64,000 nucleotides of DNA from positions 8,226,001 to 8,290,000 of the forward strand of contig CM061106.1 of NCBI GenBank assembly GCA_030770545.1. Reading direction: 5' to 3'. This document shows positions 11,601 to 23,329 of the stretch, one piece after another; position 1 is the first letter of the stretch; each line of letters opens with the position of its first letter. The notes below the pieces were generated by a model. The model was not told the DNA's origin, did not search any database, and was given only the letters and a program-made list of their open reading frames with translations. The stretch comes from Macropodus opercularis (taxonomy: Eukaryota > Chordata > Actinopteri > Anabantiformes > Osphronemidae). Made by a program: the position numbers and the translations under genes.

Positions 11601-13478
11601 TACTCTAAGTGTGTGTGTGTCTGTGTGCTAGGTGTGAGAGAGAGAAGGAGGGGTCACTGCGAGGACGGAGCTAGCTGTGTGACCCAAAATGGCGGATGGT
11701 CACTCCACATGTGGGGTGAAGAGAGAGAGAGAGGGGGGTCATTAAGATGGCGGATATGTTCGATCCACATGCATGTGTGGTTGAACCAGGAGCGCATGTG
11801 GTGCTCAGAGAACAATGGAAGTTCAGAATCAGAGGGGAAAGTACTAACATTAGCCAGGTCTAGATACTTCAGGGTCTATGCAGCCAATCATTGCTTGTGA
11901 TTCAGGTGACGGCGTGTTCTCACCTGGACGTGAAAAGAATTGATTTCCCCTCATGTAGGCCGTAGTCCTGGCCCTTTGTTCTGTCAAGGGTCTGCATGGG
12001 GCATACGTGACCCCAACACAAGTTATTACTGAAGTATAACAGCACTAGTTGTTGAATGTTGAAGTATATGTACCTTTCTCTGGTCACATGATAAATGAAA
12101 GTGTACAGATAACTTTACAGGAACCAAAGTACTGAAGCATGACTACAACTGATGCAAAGTAAAACTATTTAGTATTTAGGGAACTTGTGACTTTTAAGTT
12201 TCTCATTAGTGTCTATATTAAGTGCTTTGCCAGAAAATTGTACACTCAAAAAGCTGGTGTACACAAATGTGCAGTTTTCTGTCGATTTGTTGGAGGAACA
12301 GGTTTTATTGAATGCCTCTTCTATATCTGTCCCTCTAGAAACCCAGAGGTAGAAGGACTTCAAGCCTGCATCTCTGTCAGCAATGTGACCAAGCCTTCAC
12401 CAGACCATCAGAGCTAAAGAAGCATCAGAAGGTTCACTCTGTAGAGAAACCATGCAGCTGTGACCAGTGTGGAAAGGCTTTTAGTACAAGAAGTAAACTA
12501 CAGACCCATCAGCAGATTCATACAGGTGAAAGACAGTACACCTGCAACGACTGTGGCGCAGCTTTCCACAGGTCACAGGCATTGAAGATCCACTGTCTTA
12601 TTCACACAGGAGAGAAACCTCACTCATGTGAACAGTGTGGAAAAGCGTTCTCTCACCTGAATAGCTTAAAAACACACCAACGTGTTCACACAGGAGACAA
12701 ACCTCACTCATGTGAACAGTGTGGAAAAGTGTTCTCTCACCTGAATAGCTTAAAAACACACCAACGTGTTCACACAGGAGAGAAACCTCACTCATGTGAA
12801 CAGTGTGGAAAAGCGTTCTCTCACCTGAATAGCTTAAAAACACACCAACGTGTTCACACTGGAGAGAAACCTTATTGGTGTGAACAGTGTGGAAAAGTGT
12901 TCACTGATCGCAGTAGCTTACTGAAACATCAACGTATTCACACTGGAGAGAAACCTTACTCATGTGAACAGTGTGGAAAAGCATTCTCTCACCTGAATAG
13001 CTTACGGACACACCAACATGTTCACACTGGAGACAAACCTCACTGGTGTGAAACATGTGGAAAAGCATTTTCTCAGCTCAGCAACTTACGAAAACATCAA
13101 CGTGTTCACACTGGAGAGAAACCTTACTCATGTGAACAGTGTGGAAAAGCATTCTCTCACCTGAATAGCTTACAGACACACCAACGCGCTCACACAGGAG
13201 ACAAACCTCACTCATGTGAACAGTGTGGAAAAACGTTCTCTCAGCTTGGCAACTTACAGAGACATCAACGTATTCACACTGGAGAGAAACCTTACTCGTG
13301 TGAACAGTGTGGAAAAGCATTCTCTGCCCGTAGTAGCCTACTGACACATCAACGTCTTCACACTGGAGACAAACCTTACTCGTGTGAACAGTGTGGAAAA
13401 GCATTCTCTCGGCTCGACAATTTACTGAGACACCAACGTGTCCACACAGGTGACAAAAGCTTATTCTTGCCTCAGTAA
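8673..13478 (+). CDS. C2H2 zinc-finger protein ZF1 (13 fingers)
   Basis: Two coding exons: 8673-8834 and 12339-13478, joined in phase 0, give 433 residues. Exon 1 encodes an acidic, Gln/Asp-rich leader (MDQHQVEVKTQDVDVNQDQ...) with no KRAB, SCAN or BTB domain. Exon 2 begins KPRGR and carries 13 C2H2 fingers with TGEKP/TGDKP linkers, so the product is probably a nuclear DNA-binding regulator. The acceptor CCCTCTAG is canonical; the donor CAG/GTCGGT is weak, but the same donor and phase occur in paralogue ZF2. Fingers 4-6 (12621-12872) are almost identical 84-bp units with the same predicted contact residues (H, N, S, T), suggesting recent duplication or gene conversion. The last complete finger is followed by THTGDKSLFLPQ and a stop made by a deletion in the next finger. 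The start was chosen by homology with ZF2 at ATGGATCAGCACCAG. Confidence 0.82.
8900..12300. other. Large ZF1 intron, mostly unrecognised
   Basis: AT-rich intronic DNA. The part at about 11295-12020 looks like one repeat copy: a T/A-rich half, a (TG)n and (GA)n tract at 11606-11745, then a CpG-containing half ending GACCCCAACACAAG. Its outer edges may carry a TTAT duplication, but I cannot assign a family. The conserved 60 bp after the exon-1 donor (8835-8900) also occurs after exon 1 of ZF2. Confidence 0.4.
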
Positions 13479-13565
13479 CTTAGTGAGACATCAACAAGTT
13501 CATATTGGAGAAAGACCTAATTCATGTTAAAGTTGCGGTAAATCCTTTGACTCTTCCATCCTAAA
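13479..13565 (+). pseudogene. Eroded 14th zinc finger of ZF1
   Basis: Just after the ZF1 stop the sequence CTCAGTAACTTAGTGAGACA still spells finger residues (LSNLVRHQ) in another frame, followed by an IGERP-like linker, then a stop and a degraded CGKSF. Part of the finger's first half was deleted, which moved the frame into the stop. Confidence 0.75.
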
Positions 13566-13963
13566 ATGCCACCAGCATATTTTTACTGCAAAGAAGCTTT
13601 GTGTGTTAAGACACCTGCTACCATCATATCCAGCAGCACAGCATCACATTACAACAGTTTGACAGTAGAGATGAACCTTAGTTAAAGTTTTTAAGATGCT
13701 TTGCCTTAAAGCAAACATTTTCACCACAAAACATTTGTGAGCGTGTTGAGTTTATGAACTCAATGAATCTGAACAGATTCATTTGCTGCACACAGTTTGC
13801 TGTAGATGTGTAAATCTAACTTTGATATTCAAATCGTCTGTCATTTCCTTTTAAAATGTTACTTGACATATACTTGTAAATGTGATGGAAACAGCGGAGT
13901 GAACTAGGAAGTTAAGCCTTCTGTGTAATAGCTCCACCCAGTGGAAGGTTGTAGTGATAACAG

Positions 13964-13976
13964 GAAAGTTCCTGAA
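13964..13976 (+). promoter_or_regulatory. Heat-shock element upstream of the hsp30-like pseudogene
   Basis: The sequence GAAAGTTCCTGAA is a perfect three-unit HSE (GAA, two bases, TTC, two bases, GAA), the binding site of a trimeric HSF1. It lies about 133 bp before the position of the lost start codon, a normal distance for an hsp30 promoter. Confidence 0.7.
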
Positions 13977-14108
13977 GCACCTGGAGCTGCTCCATGTAGA
14001 CTAGAAAAGTTGGGACAGTCCCACTGTTGAGACACAAAGCAACACAGAGACATAGAGGTAAACAGACGCTGAACATTGTTCCATCCCAGCACTAAACACA
14101 CTCTGAAC

Positions 14109-14667
14109 ACGCTGTGCTCTCATGGATTCAGCTCTGCCCTCAGTCCCTTCATGGACGTCTGCTGTCCTGGACGCAGTCTGTGGCCAGAGGTCAGACCTCT
14201 GCTCTACCAGCAGCATCTACTGCACAGAAACCTCCAGACTTCAACACCAGATCCTGGAGGAGACGGAGCCTTTCCACAGCAGTGTGGCCCTGCAGCCAGT
14301 CTCCTACCAGCTGGAGGAAGAGGGACAGACAGAGCAGCTGTCTGTCAGGCAGGTGGGCAGGAAGCTGACAGAGAAGAAGCAGGAGGACGGGAAAGACTCC
14401 TACTCTGCCAGACTGCAGGAGTTCAGACAGGAGTTGGATCTGCCTGAAGGACTGAACCCTGAAGCCGTCAGCTGCTCCATGGATCCAGACGGGAAGCTCC
14501 ACATCCAGGCAGCCAAAGCTCCGAGTGTAGAGGAGGCTGAGAGAGAGGAGCTCAGAGAAAACACACAGAAGCAGCAGCTCAGCATCAACCTGATCACAGT
14601 GATGATGGACCAATCACAGCAACGTTTGGTTTGTAGGAAGGTGAACTCACGTCCTCAGAGGCTTTGA
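14109..14667 (+). pseudogene. hsp30-like: hsp30-like small heat-shock protein pseudogene
   Basis: The N-terminus is readable from 14109 (LCSHGFSSALSPF, then GRSLWPEVRPLLYQQ), a hallmark of fish hsp30, an intronless stress-induced small chaperone with an alpha-crystallin domain. The expected ATG has become ACG. After RNLQ a deletion shifts the frame, and the body continues from about 14240 (QILEETEPFHSSVALQPV, QLEEEG, LSVRQVGRKL, SYSARLQEFRQELDLPEGLN, AVSCSMDPDGKLHIQAAKAP). Two parts of the crystallin domain are missing: the stretch between EEEG and LSVRQ, and the residues between GRKL and TEKKQ. The C-terminal tail is replaced by unrelated sequence. A single long frame from 14122 exists only because the shifted N-terminal region happens to lack stops. 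Confidence 0.88.
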
Positions 14668-14669
14668 CA

Positions 14670-16090
14670 TGTTGAATAGAAGCATTTCGTTAAACCAGAA
14701 AACCAAATCTGTGTTTGCTCATATTTAATAATCTCACTGTCCAGCTGTTGGCAAACCTGGAGGCGATCAGTGAAACCAGAGTCGCCTTTGTTCACAGACA
14801 GCGTCAGCATCAGAACAGTGACGTCAGGTTGAGGTCTGTGGACGTTTGCAGGACTCTGGGACAAATGTACAAATACATTGTAAATTGAAATTGGTTTCAG
14901 AACTGGACGTCTGCTGTGTTGGTTTTGTCTTTCTCCCCCTCAGAACTCTGGACTGCTCACCTCAGATTCTGCTCCTCTGGTGACGACCCAGCTGGGACGT
15001 GTTCACCCTCATCCTCTGACGAGATCACGGTTGAGACGGTTCCAGTCCCTTCGCTCCTTGTTCACTTTATCGGTCCTGACAAATTCCAGCGTTTGATTGT
15101 TTCGTAATTAACCACACACTTATTTCCAAAATAAAAGCACACCGTGATTAAAACCTCAAATAGACCAACTGAATACTGAGAATTCTGTCTAATACTTGGT
15201 CATTGTGATGGTTAGTGACAATGTTTGCACTGGGTCATGACTCAACTCATGCTTCCACCTGCTCCATTCAAAATAAAAGTGACATTAAAAATGTTAAGAC
15301 TTAAATTTAATAGACTATATGATTATGGTTAGATAATTCTGGACAGTAATTAAAAGGGCTTTTCTTCATGTTAATAACCTGCTTCAACAATTCTCATGTC
15401 CTTTCAAAATATATTCAGTTACTGACAATTGAGCCTCACAGGTTTAGTTTCATGCTTTGGAAAAACATCATCCTAAAATGCTGCATTGCAGTTTGTCCAG
15501 TAGGAGGCAGCAAAGCTTCTGTAAATGACTTGTTCCAGGCGTGAACATGACAGTAGCTCATCAAGAACAAGTCCAGTTGTTCACCTGACGGTAATTCAGC
15601 GTCTGACTAGACTTAAGCCTTTGACCTTTCTGTGCCGTCTATTCAGGATTCCAGAGATTTTAATGAGCGTTTGAGTAGAGCCCAGAGTGGTGAGAACTTT
15701 CCGTCCTTTACTCGTATTGATTCCAGCCCCGTCACTCAGCTGCGTTGTCCATCCATTCTGCTAATGTATTATCCATTTTCAGAACGTTAATATTTACAAC
15801 CACAGATATAAATGTGCAGTCATTACATTTGTAGTTTTTATCATTCATTTATTTTATTTATTTATGTTCTGGTCTATAACATCTTAGGGAAACCTGCACA
15901 GTTTAATCCAGTCCAATGTGTGACATCAGTAACAAACGTACAGACCAACTATCACCTTAAAAACTGTTCCTGTATTGGAGCAGCCTGTGCAGTGGCCCCA
16001 ACAAAATGGCCAGTGAGCGTACGATGAATCAACAGATGAAACCCAGCCTCTAACGTCCCAACACTCCACCACCTATAAAGGCTGCATTAA
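14670..16090. other. Intergenic, no gene recognised
   Basis: AT-rich spacer between the hsp30-like and GT6 pseudogenes. Short open frames lack domains or splice support on either strand. Confidence 0.4.
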
Positions 16091-16112
16091 GGCCTGACCC
16101 ATGGCTGAGCCA

Positions 16113-19100
16113 TCACTGTCCACCGTTGGGCCGAACGTCGGCGTAGTTCTTGACCAGCTGGGAGATCCTGACCACTTTGATGTCCGACGGCACTTGATCA
16201 TAATCGGACCACAGATACTCTGGAGACAGCTCCTTAGTGGGTTTGTTGTACAGCAGGTACCTGCAGGACAGAGACGCAGGTGTGATATATGTATGTGGGA
16301 CATGAAGGTTTCTGACACAGCGTGAATCAAACTAGCAGGTACATAAAGTACGAGTCTGGGTTTCAACATTAATAAGAAGAAACACGAATAAACGTGTGTG
16401 GGAATGAAAAGTGACACCGCACTTGTTGAGGTGACTCTTCCTGCCACACAGCTTCAATGTGGTTCTCGGCGTCGGCCTGTGACTGATCGTAACAGTTTCT
16501 GAAAAAGGGAGAGAGTTTTTACTTCAATGGTAGAAAGTAATCAAATCAACAAAATTAATCTAAACATCAGATAAAAAAACTGAGACTCTTTGACAACAAC
16601 AAGTGGCCTGATAAGCAGCAATGAATAAGCTCCACTAGCTGCAGTAGCAGATGATTCCACCTTCATGTGCTTGTTTACCGGACCAGCTTGTCCATGTCCT
16701 CCAGGTCTCCCACACGGCAGCAGTGTAGTAGTATCTCCCTCGTCATTAGGGACGTACGCCGTGGACTCCTGGCGACGCTCGTAAGGGAAGTTATTTCTCG
16801 TCGTCTACGGACAAAAGGGAGGAATTAAGAACAAGAGCAGGAAGCTGCAGCTGCCACAGCAGTGGAAATGCTGAAAACATCATATGTGCACATGCTCTGT
16901 ACAGAAATAGTCTCTTTGCATGAGTAAAATGAGTGAGATGGCGTCTGAGCGGACGAGACGCTTCCTGCCTCTGCACCTTCAGTGTTTTCTAGTTGGTTGC
17001 TTTGTGGCCTCTGGCAGCATCGTGCACAATAAGCCTTATACTTCATGGCCCTTCTACTTAGAGTCTGTATCACACTCCAGGATTTCAGCTGTTCTCTCAA
17101 AGGAACCACAGTGAAACCTTGCAGTAGCCTCGGTGAAGCACAGCTGACAGTCGGCTGAGAGACTCGGCCCCAAAGCGGTTGTGGAAGACGCTGTCGATGT
17201 CCATCATGAAAAGGTGGTCGGCTTCATTACGGATCTGAAAACAGGAAACACGAAGGAATAAGAGCAACACAGAGAGATTTGATTAAAGATATAAATAAAA
17301 GACAACAATTAGAATTTTTACATTTAACTTATTCCGTTAGTGAGTCATGACCCGTTCTGCTTGTTAAAAGAGACCAAGGTTTTCAAGCAGGAACCACTCA
17401 GACGTGTCAGACTTGGCGTCAGGCCCCGTTCAGCAGCGTTTACCTGCTTGTGGATGGTGACTGTGGCCCACTTCATCCTCCCGAGCACCACATCCTGCAG
17501 CGCTTTGCACTGGGCACAGACACAACAGAGACGCTCCGGCCTTCACCCATCTCAACCTGAGCCAGAGGAGAAAACGCAGGACGAACGGCATGAAGTCAGG
17601 ACGTGACAGACTATTGCTGCGTTTGATTCAGGTTGACAAACACACTGTCAACGGCAGCAAACGATGGAGCAACATTAGACAGGACACAATGTGCCTCACG
17701 GGTGGAGTTTCACCAGAGTTTGTCCAGCAAAGCCTCTGCATCGACCTCTGAGTTTGTTGCAGGTGTGTCTCACTACATAAATGAACGACTCACTGTGGGA
17801 ACATCTTCCTCATGGTCTGTGTAGATGTAGTACGTGACCCTGAAGTCAACTAAAAAGTGCTTTTCACTGACTCCAGGAAGGCCCTCAGGAAACGGGTGTA
17901 TCTGTCCACATGAAAGAATGAATGATTAGTTTATGACACATGGAAAAGCATCATATAGTTGGTGCCTGTGCACATACTTGCCAACAGCAAACAACACCAC
18001 AGCAATGCGTGGCTCCATTTTCTGATAGATGGCATCAATAACCACAGGATCAAAGGTTCCCTCCCAAACCAGGGGAACATTCCAGTTGGTCACTGGGTTC
18101 ACGTCAGTGCGTCTGGGAGAATAAAGAACGTCCTGAGAGCGTGAGCTTGAACAGTAGCAACATCTGAACGTTTCACCTGCTGAAAGGCTGGTTCAGCCAA
18201 TAAACAACGTGACGTCTGACAAAGCACAAAGTGACGTCTCAACTAAACAGGAATTAGATGGTGTCATAAAAACAATAGAACAGAAGAAGCCCAACTCTTC
18301 TATTAAATGTGTTTACAACCTGAAATCACATCGTCTTTAAAGCTTTTCCTCACGTTCCATAAGCTGGATGTTATTATTGCTCAGCTCACCCTTTGTGTGC
18401 GCTTGGCTGATCATACTTTACTCTGGAAAAGAGCAGAGATCACATCAACACAGGTCGTAGTCAGGTCCACAAACTAAAACCACTATCCTACAGACAGCAC
18501 ATGTGACTCTCTGCGGGTCCAGGACCTGCTGTGTGGCAGAGCCAGCATGCGTTTAGACATGATGCTCCAGTTACTGCAGCATCAGTTTGAGCAGAGCTGG
18601 AGTCACTTCTTCCTCTTCCTGTTTCATGTTCGTCTGGACGTTATGACCGTTTGCTGACTGTCTGAATAGTTTCCATCAAGGCAAAGGTGGAGACACATGT
18701 AAGTTAAAGTGGGTTTGAACATGTTTGCGTGTTTTACCCAGGTTTACGTGTCAGCTCTCAAATGCTCCACTTGTTGTTTTGTGGGCATTTCGGTTTCTCT
18801 CCTTCTTTCGGTTTCTCTGTGAGATCTAGGTTTTGTTCTGGCTTCACTGCATCAAACTTCTGGCAAAAGCTTAAAAAGGCACCAATATTTAGTTTAGTAA
18901 TAATGTGGGAAATAAACTGCTAAAATTCTGATGTAATTAATTTATGAAAACCAGACACAATGTATGTTGATACAATCTTGAATCAAGGGTTTATTACCAG
19001 ATGAAAGAGTAGTTTTAGTTCTGCACTGTAACCTTCATTTCACTGAACCTACCTCTGGAAGAATGAGGCGTTTCCTGAGAAGGAGACGTAGATCCCCCTG

Positions 19101-21345
19101 TGAAGAAACACACACGTGTGGATCACAGCAGTGGACTTTATTTAACCTAATCTATGAATCTTTCACACATCACACAACAAGACATTACACAATACACAAC
19201 AGGTTCCAAACGCGATGAGTCTTCTCCAGTAATTTGATGTATTGCAGACCACGAGACTCAAAATCAACATAAGGCTCTACAATAAATGGGTCTAATTGCA
19301 TTGTGGTTGGACCGTGTGTTATCTCAACAGTCTCTACTGTCAGTGTGAAGTCTTCAGCAGACTGAATGTTAAAGGCTCTGCTTTTCTCTGAGCTGCTTTC
19401 TAACTGTTCCAAACTGTGAGTCACTCGTTCAGTGTGTGTGACGTCACCTTTGATGCTCGTGTGGCATCTGTGCTGCAGGCCTCTATATCATGCACTGAGC
19501 TACTTCAAGCTGCAGCTGATGTCGCTGGCACATGGCTGATCGGGAACATTTACAACATTTGACATTGATACTGACTTGAAAACAGAGGAGTCTGGTTCCT
19601 CAGCAGCGTGAGCACTGAGACTAGTTCCTGTTTGAGGGTCACTTGTCTTTCATGGGGGATTCAGATGTTTTTCTGTGATAACAAGTCATTTTTAAAACAG
19701 TGCGTCTTTGAACTTCCATTTTTAAATATCACTGGCCAGACTCTCCCTGTTCTGGGTTAAAGACTAACTATGTTAACCAGGTTTGTCTACAGCAACAACT
19801 AAATCAATACGCATCACCTCAGCTGCTGTTTATGAGCTTCACCATCTAATCAGATCATCTCTATAATATAAGCTACATTTAAATGCTAGTGAGCCTCCTA
19901 GCTTTGGTGCTACTCGTCCCTCAGCGGGTCCTGAGCAGCAGGATGTGACTGGGTGACGGTTCGTAGCAGTCGTAGTTCTAGGCAGTCGCCCGCTGAGAAA
20001 CCACCCTGATCACTGGCTCCATAGTCAGAAACGTGGAGCTAGAGAGGTTGCTGTAGTCAAACCGTTATTGCAAACTATAGGCCAATATCTAATCTGCCCT
20101 TTATTAGTTCTTGAAAAAACTGTAGCTAAACAACTATGTGACCACCTGCGTAGAAATAACCTATATGAATATTTCCAGCCAGGATTCAGATACATCACAG
20201 ACAGAACCAGCTCTGATTAGAGTCACTAATGATCTCACAGCTTCAGACAATGGTCTAGTTTCTGTCCTTGTCCTGTTAGATCTTAGTGCAGCATTTGATA
20301 GATCACAAGATTCTATTGCAGAGACTGGAACATAGCGTTGGATTAAAGGCAAAGCACTGGGATGGTTTAAGTCTTATTTGTTAATATTCATGATCAATCT
20401 TCCATCCTCACAAAAAATAGCTTTGTTGTTCCACAGGGTTCTGTGCTTGGTCCAATACCTTTCAGTCTTTACAGTCTCCTCTCTCTAATATTATTAGGAA
20501 ACACATACATTTTCACTGCTATATTTGTCTATGAAACCAGATGAAACAAACCAATTAGTCAAACTTCAAACTTGTTTAAATGATATAAATCCTGGATGTC
20601 CCATAACTTCCTACAACTAAACTCAGATAAAACTGAGGTTATTATAATTGGTGCTAATAACCACAGAGACTCATTATTGAATCAGATTGTTTCTCTGGAT
20701 GACATAACGTTAGCTTCAGGTTCTACTGTAGGAACCTTGGTGTCATTTGGACCAAGATCTGTCCTTTACATCATATATTAAAGAAATCTCTAGAACTGCC
20801 TACTTCCACTTTAGGAATATTGGTAAAATTAGGAGCATCCTCTCACAGAGTGATGCTGAAAAGTTAATCCATACATTTGTTACCTCTAGGCTGGACGACT
20901 GTAACTCACTACTCATAGTTTGTCCCAATAACTTTCTAATAAGCCTCCAGTTAATTCAAAATGCTGCAGCCAGAGTCTGACTGGACTTAGGAAAAGACAT
21001 CACATTTCTCCTACATCAGCTTCTCTGTCCTGTCAAATCTACGACAAGATTCAAAATCATTCTCCTCACTTTAAAGCTCTTCATAATAAAGCTCCATCTC
21101 ATCTTAAAGACCTCATGGCTCCTGATGCTCCTTCAGATTAAAACGCTCTATGTGGGATTTGTTGGGTTTAGTTGTGTCAAGTACTTGTAAAGTACTTTGA
21201 GGTAACTGCTGTCATGAACTGGCGATAAATAAAACTGAACTGAATTGAATAGTGTTGTACACATGTCTGGATATTACAAATAAAGGACTCACCCGAAGAC
21301 AACAACAACCAGAACTAGAATGTGGATCCTGGAAATGTTTGACAT
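16113..21345 (-). pseudogene. GT6 glycosyltransferase pseudogene (ABO / GBGT1-like)
   Basis: Ten exons in order on minus: 21345-21293 (ATG, short cytoplasmic tail, start of a Leu/Val membrane anchor), 19097-19053, 18422-18390, 18112-17978 (TNWNVPLVWEGTFDPVV), 17901-17794, 17556-17444, 17234-17118 (HLFMMDIDSVFHNRFG, with the DxD metal/UDP-sugar site), 16804-16679 (RNNFPYERRQESTAYVPNDE), 16498-16423, and 16260-16113 (YLLYNKPTKELSPEYLW to the stop). GT6 enzymes are Golgi type II proteins that add alpha-1,3-linked Gal or GalNAc to glycans. Splice sites and phases mostly survive, but at least four exons carry frame-breaking indels: one base lost near 17854, one near 17492, at least two in 16804-16679, and two near 16435. 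The exon-7 donor is GTTTCA. Sequencing error is an alternative, but long clean frames elsewhere argue against it. Whether it was ABO-like or globoside-synthase-like cannot be decided. Confidence 0.87.
20035..21250 (+). mobile_element. L2/Maui-like LINE, reverse transcriptase and 3' end
   Basis: Degenerate reverse transcriptase on plus, antisense to the GT6 relic and inside its first intron. Readable blocks are LVSVLVLLDLSAAFD, a QGSVLG-like VPQG region near 20435, LQLNSDKTEVIIIG, and SRLDDCNSLL with LQLIQNAAARV. The 3' end has the GTACTTTGAGG motif and the ATAAATAAAACTGAACTGAA tail typical of fish L2-type elements. Stops and frameshifts break it throughout and the 5' half is absent. Confidence 0.82.
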
Positions 21346-21924
21346 GTCAGGATCAGTCAAAGGCTGTTTTATCCGAATGAACAGAGCTGAGCTTAATCCG
21401 CCAACAGAGACCAAGCAGAAGTTTAGACTCGTCTGATTTAAAGCTGATGAAGGAGTGAAGTGCAGCCGGTTTCAGAGATGGAGGGAGGAGCTGGAGCAAC
21501 ACTTTCTCAGGAAGGAGGCGTTTGCTCTGACTAAAAGCCGTCATATAATATAGTCACTACTGAAATGAAGCTGAAGAGCAGCCGCTATGAACAGTGGGAG
21601 CCGCTAAAAGTGTCCTGCTCCACCGCGTTTGTTCGCCGTTTCCACGTCATTTTAGCCGAGGCGCAGCATGTGTTACAGCTAAATGACCAGTAGGTGGAGA
21701 TCGACTCACACTCATGGTCCTGACTAGTCCCACAACGACACAGCGCTGCAGCAAGGAATTCTGGGATTCATTTATTTATGTAGTTATCAGACATTGTAAT
21801 ATAAACTTCTTACGACAGATTAAACTAGTAAGATTTACAAAAATGGCAATTTATAAAGGTAAATATTATGCTAGGAAGACTATAAATACTTAGACTCGAG
21901 CTGCTGTGCAGGATAGCTCTCTGT

Positions 21925-21996
21925 TTCTTAAGTCGGGTAGTGGTTAATATCTATGTTTTTCATTCTGGCGACCCGAGTTCGAGACTCAGTGACTGT
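21925..21996 (+). pseudogene. tRNA-Glu-like relic
   Basis: GTAGTGGTTAATATC resembles a D-arm, TGTTTTTCATTCTGG a TTC anticodon arm, and CGACCCGAGTTCGAGACTCA a T-arm with one mismatch. The acceptor strands do not pair convincingly, so it is at best a tRNA-derived pseudogene or the head of a SINE. Confidence 0.3.
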
Positions 21997-21999
21997 TTT

Positions 22000-22725
22000 A
22001 CATTAGAATTTCTGAAATCTCATAATTACATTTAATTTGCAACAAACGGATGCGCGTTTGAAAGACATGATCCTCAACAGGAAGGAGCTCGGAGGAGTTC
22101 ACCTCACGTCCAGAGGGGTTTGAGTCATTTGGTCCTGACGCTGCCTTTAAATGATGAGGCTGTCGTCCAGACGTCTGCTTCGTTTGCTTCACGCTTCTTT
22201 ACTCGTCTGCCTTTGGAGGTTTGTCTTGGATAAAAGGGCTTTGCTGCAGTGAAATCATGAGACACATGGACATAAAACATACGTCTAATACTAGAAGCAA
22301 TGAATAGATATTTACAGAAAACAGGCTTGTGGAGCTGAAACAACACCAACATGCAGACGTATGAATGAAGCCTCTTGGGATGAGGCTGGTTTCTCAGGTC
22401 TTTAGTTCTGGGCTGATGTCACTGGCTTGTTTCTCCACAGGTTGATTCTCTGGCTCATTTTAACTGGTGATGTGTTGGACTCAGTTGCTTGGTCAGTGAC
22501 GTGTGTGTAGTGTTTTCTGTGCTCACATGTTTTTGGTCAGTTCAATCCTCACTTAGTGGTTGTGTCTGGTTCATTTGACCTGATATTTGTCATTATGGAG
22601 ATTTATTCTGTGACTGATCCTGGTCCAGAGCTTAACATCAGGATAAGTTGGTTCTAGTGACTCATCTTTTATTTTAGCTGCCTGTTTCAGTAGAAATTCA
22701 TATTTTGATGAGTCAGCGGTGTGAC
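22000..22725. other. Spacer, no gene recognised
   Basis: No recognisable exon, RNA or repeat; short open frames on minus (22125-22352 and others) have no support. Confidence 0.35.
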
Positions 22726-22727
22726 AG

Positions 22728-23256
22728 GCTGATGGTTCAGGGGTTAGTCCAGACATGATAAGTGCTGATGGTTCAGGGGTTAGTCCAGACGTGATAAGTG
22801 CTGTTGGTTCAGGGGTTAGTCCAGTTGGATAAGTGCTGTTGGTTCAGGGGTTAGTCCAGACTTGATAAGTGCTGATGGTTCAGGGGTTAGTCCAGACGTG
22901 ATAAGTGCTGTTGGTTCAGGGGTTAGTCCAGACGTGATAAGTGCTGTTGGTTCAGGGGTTAGTCCAGACGTGATAAGTGCTGTTGGTTCAGGGGTTAGTC
23001 CAGACGTGATAAGTGCTGTTGGTTCAGGGGTTAGTCCAGTTGGATAAGTGCTGTTGGTTCAGGGGTTAGTCCAGACGTGATAAGTGCTGTTGGTTCAGGG
23101 GTTAGTCCAGACGTGATAAGTGCTGTTGGTTCAGGGGTTAGTCCAGACGTGATAAGTGCTGTTGGTTCAGGGGTTAGTCCAGTTGGATAAGTGCTGATGG
23201 TGCAGGGGTTAGTCCAGACGTGATAAGTGTTGGTGGTTCAGGGCTTGGTCCAGGTG
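22728..23256 (+). repeat. 36-bp minisatellite, about 14 units
   Basis: The unit is GATAAGTGCTGTTGGTTCAG followed by GGGTTAGTCCAGACGT (36 bp). Units differ by GCTGATGG versus GCTGTTGG, and every few copies a 33-bp variant (CCAGTTGGATAAG) appears, giving a higher-order pattern. Because 36 is a multiple of three, the array stays open in a frame repeating a 12-residue unit (22862-23047); this is a by-product of unit length, not evidence of a gene. Confidence 0.95.
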
Positions 23257-23329
23257 TCAAAGAGTTGAAATGCAGCTGCTTGGGGTGACAGTAGGTGAAC
23301 GGTGGAACCTATTGAAATGCAGGTTCAGG

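Noticed and set aside
12598..13404. Minus-strand open frames with repeated FHTVHMSEV-like units
   Set aside because: These are shadows of the zinc-finger array; the 84-bp period makes the antisense frame periodic too.
22862..23047. Open frame repeating a 12-residue unit
   Set aside because: It results from a 36-bp minisatellite unit being a multiple of three; no start context or splice support.
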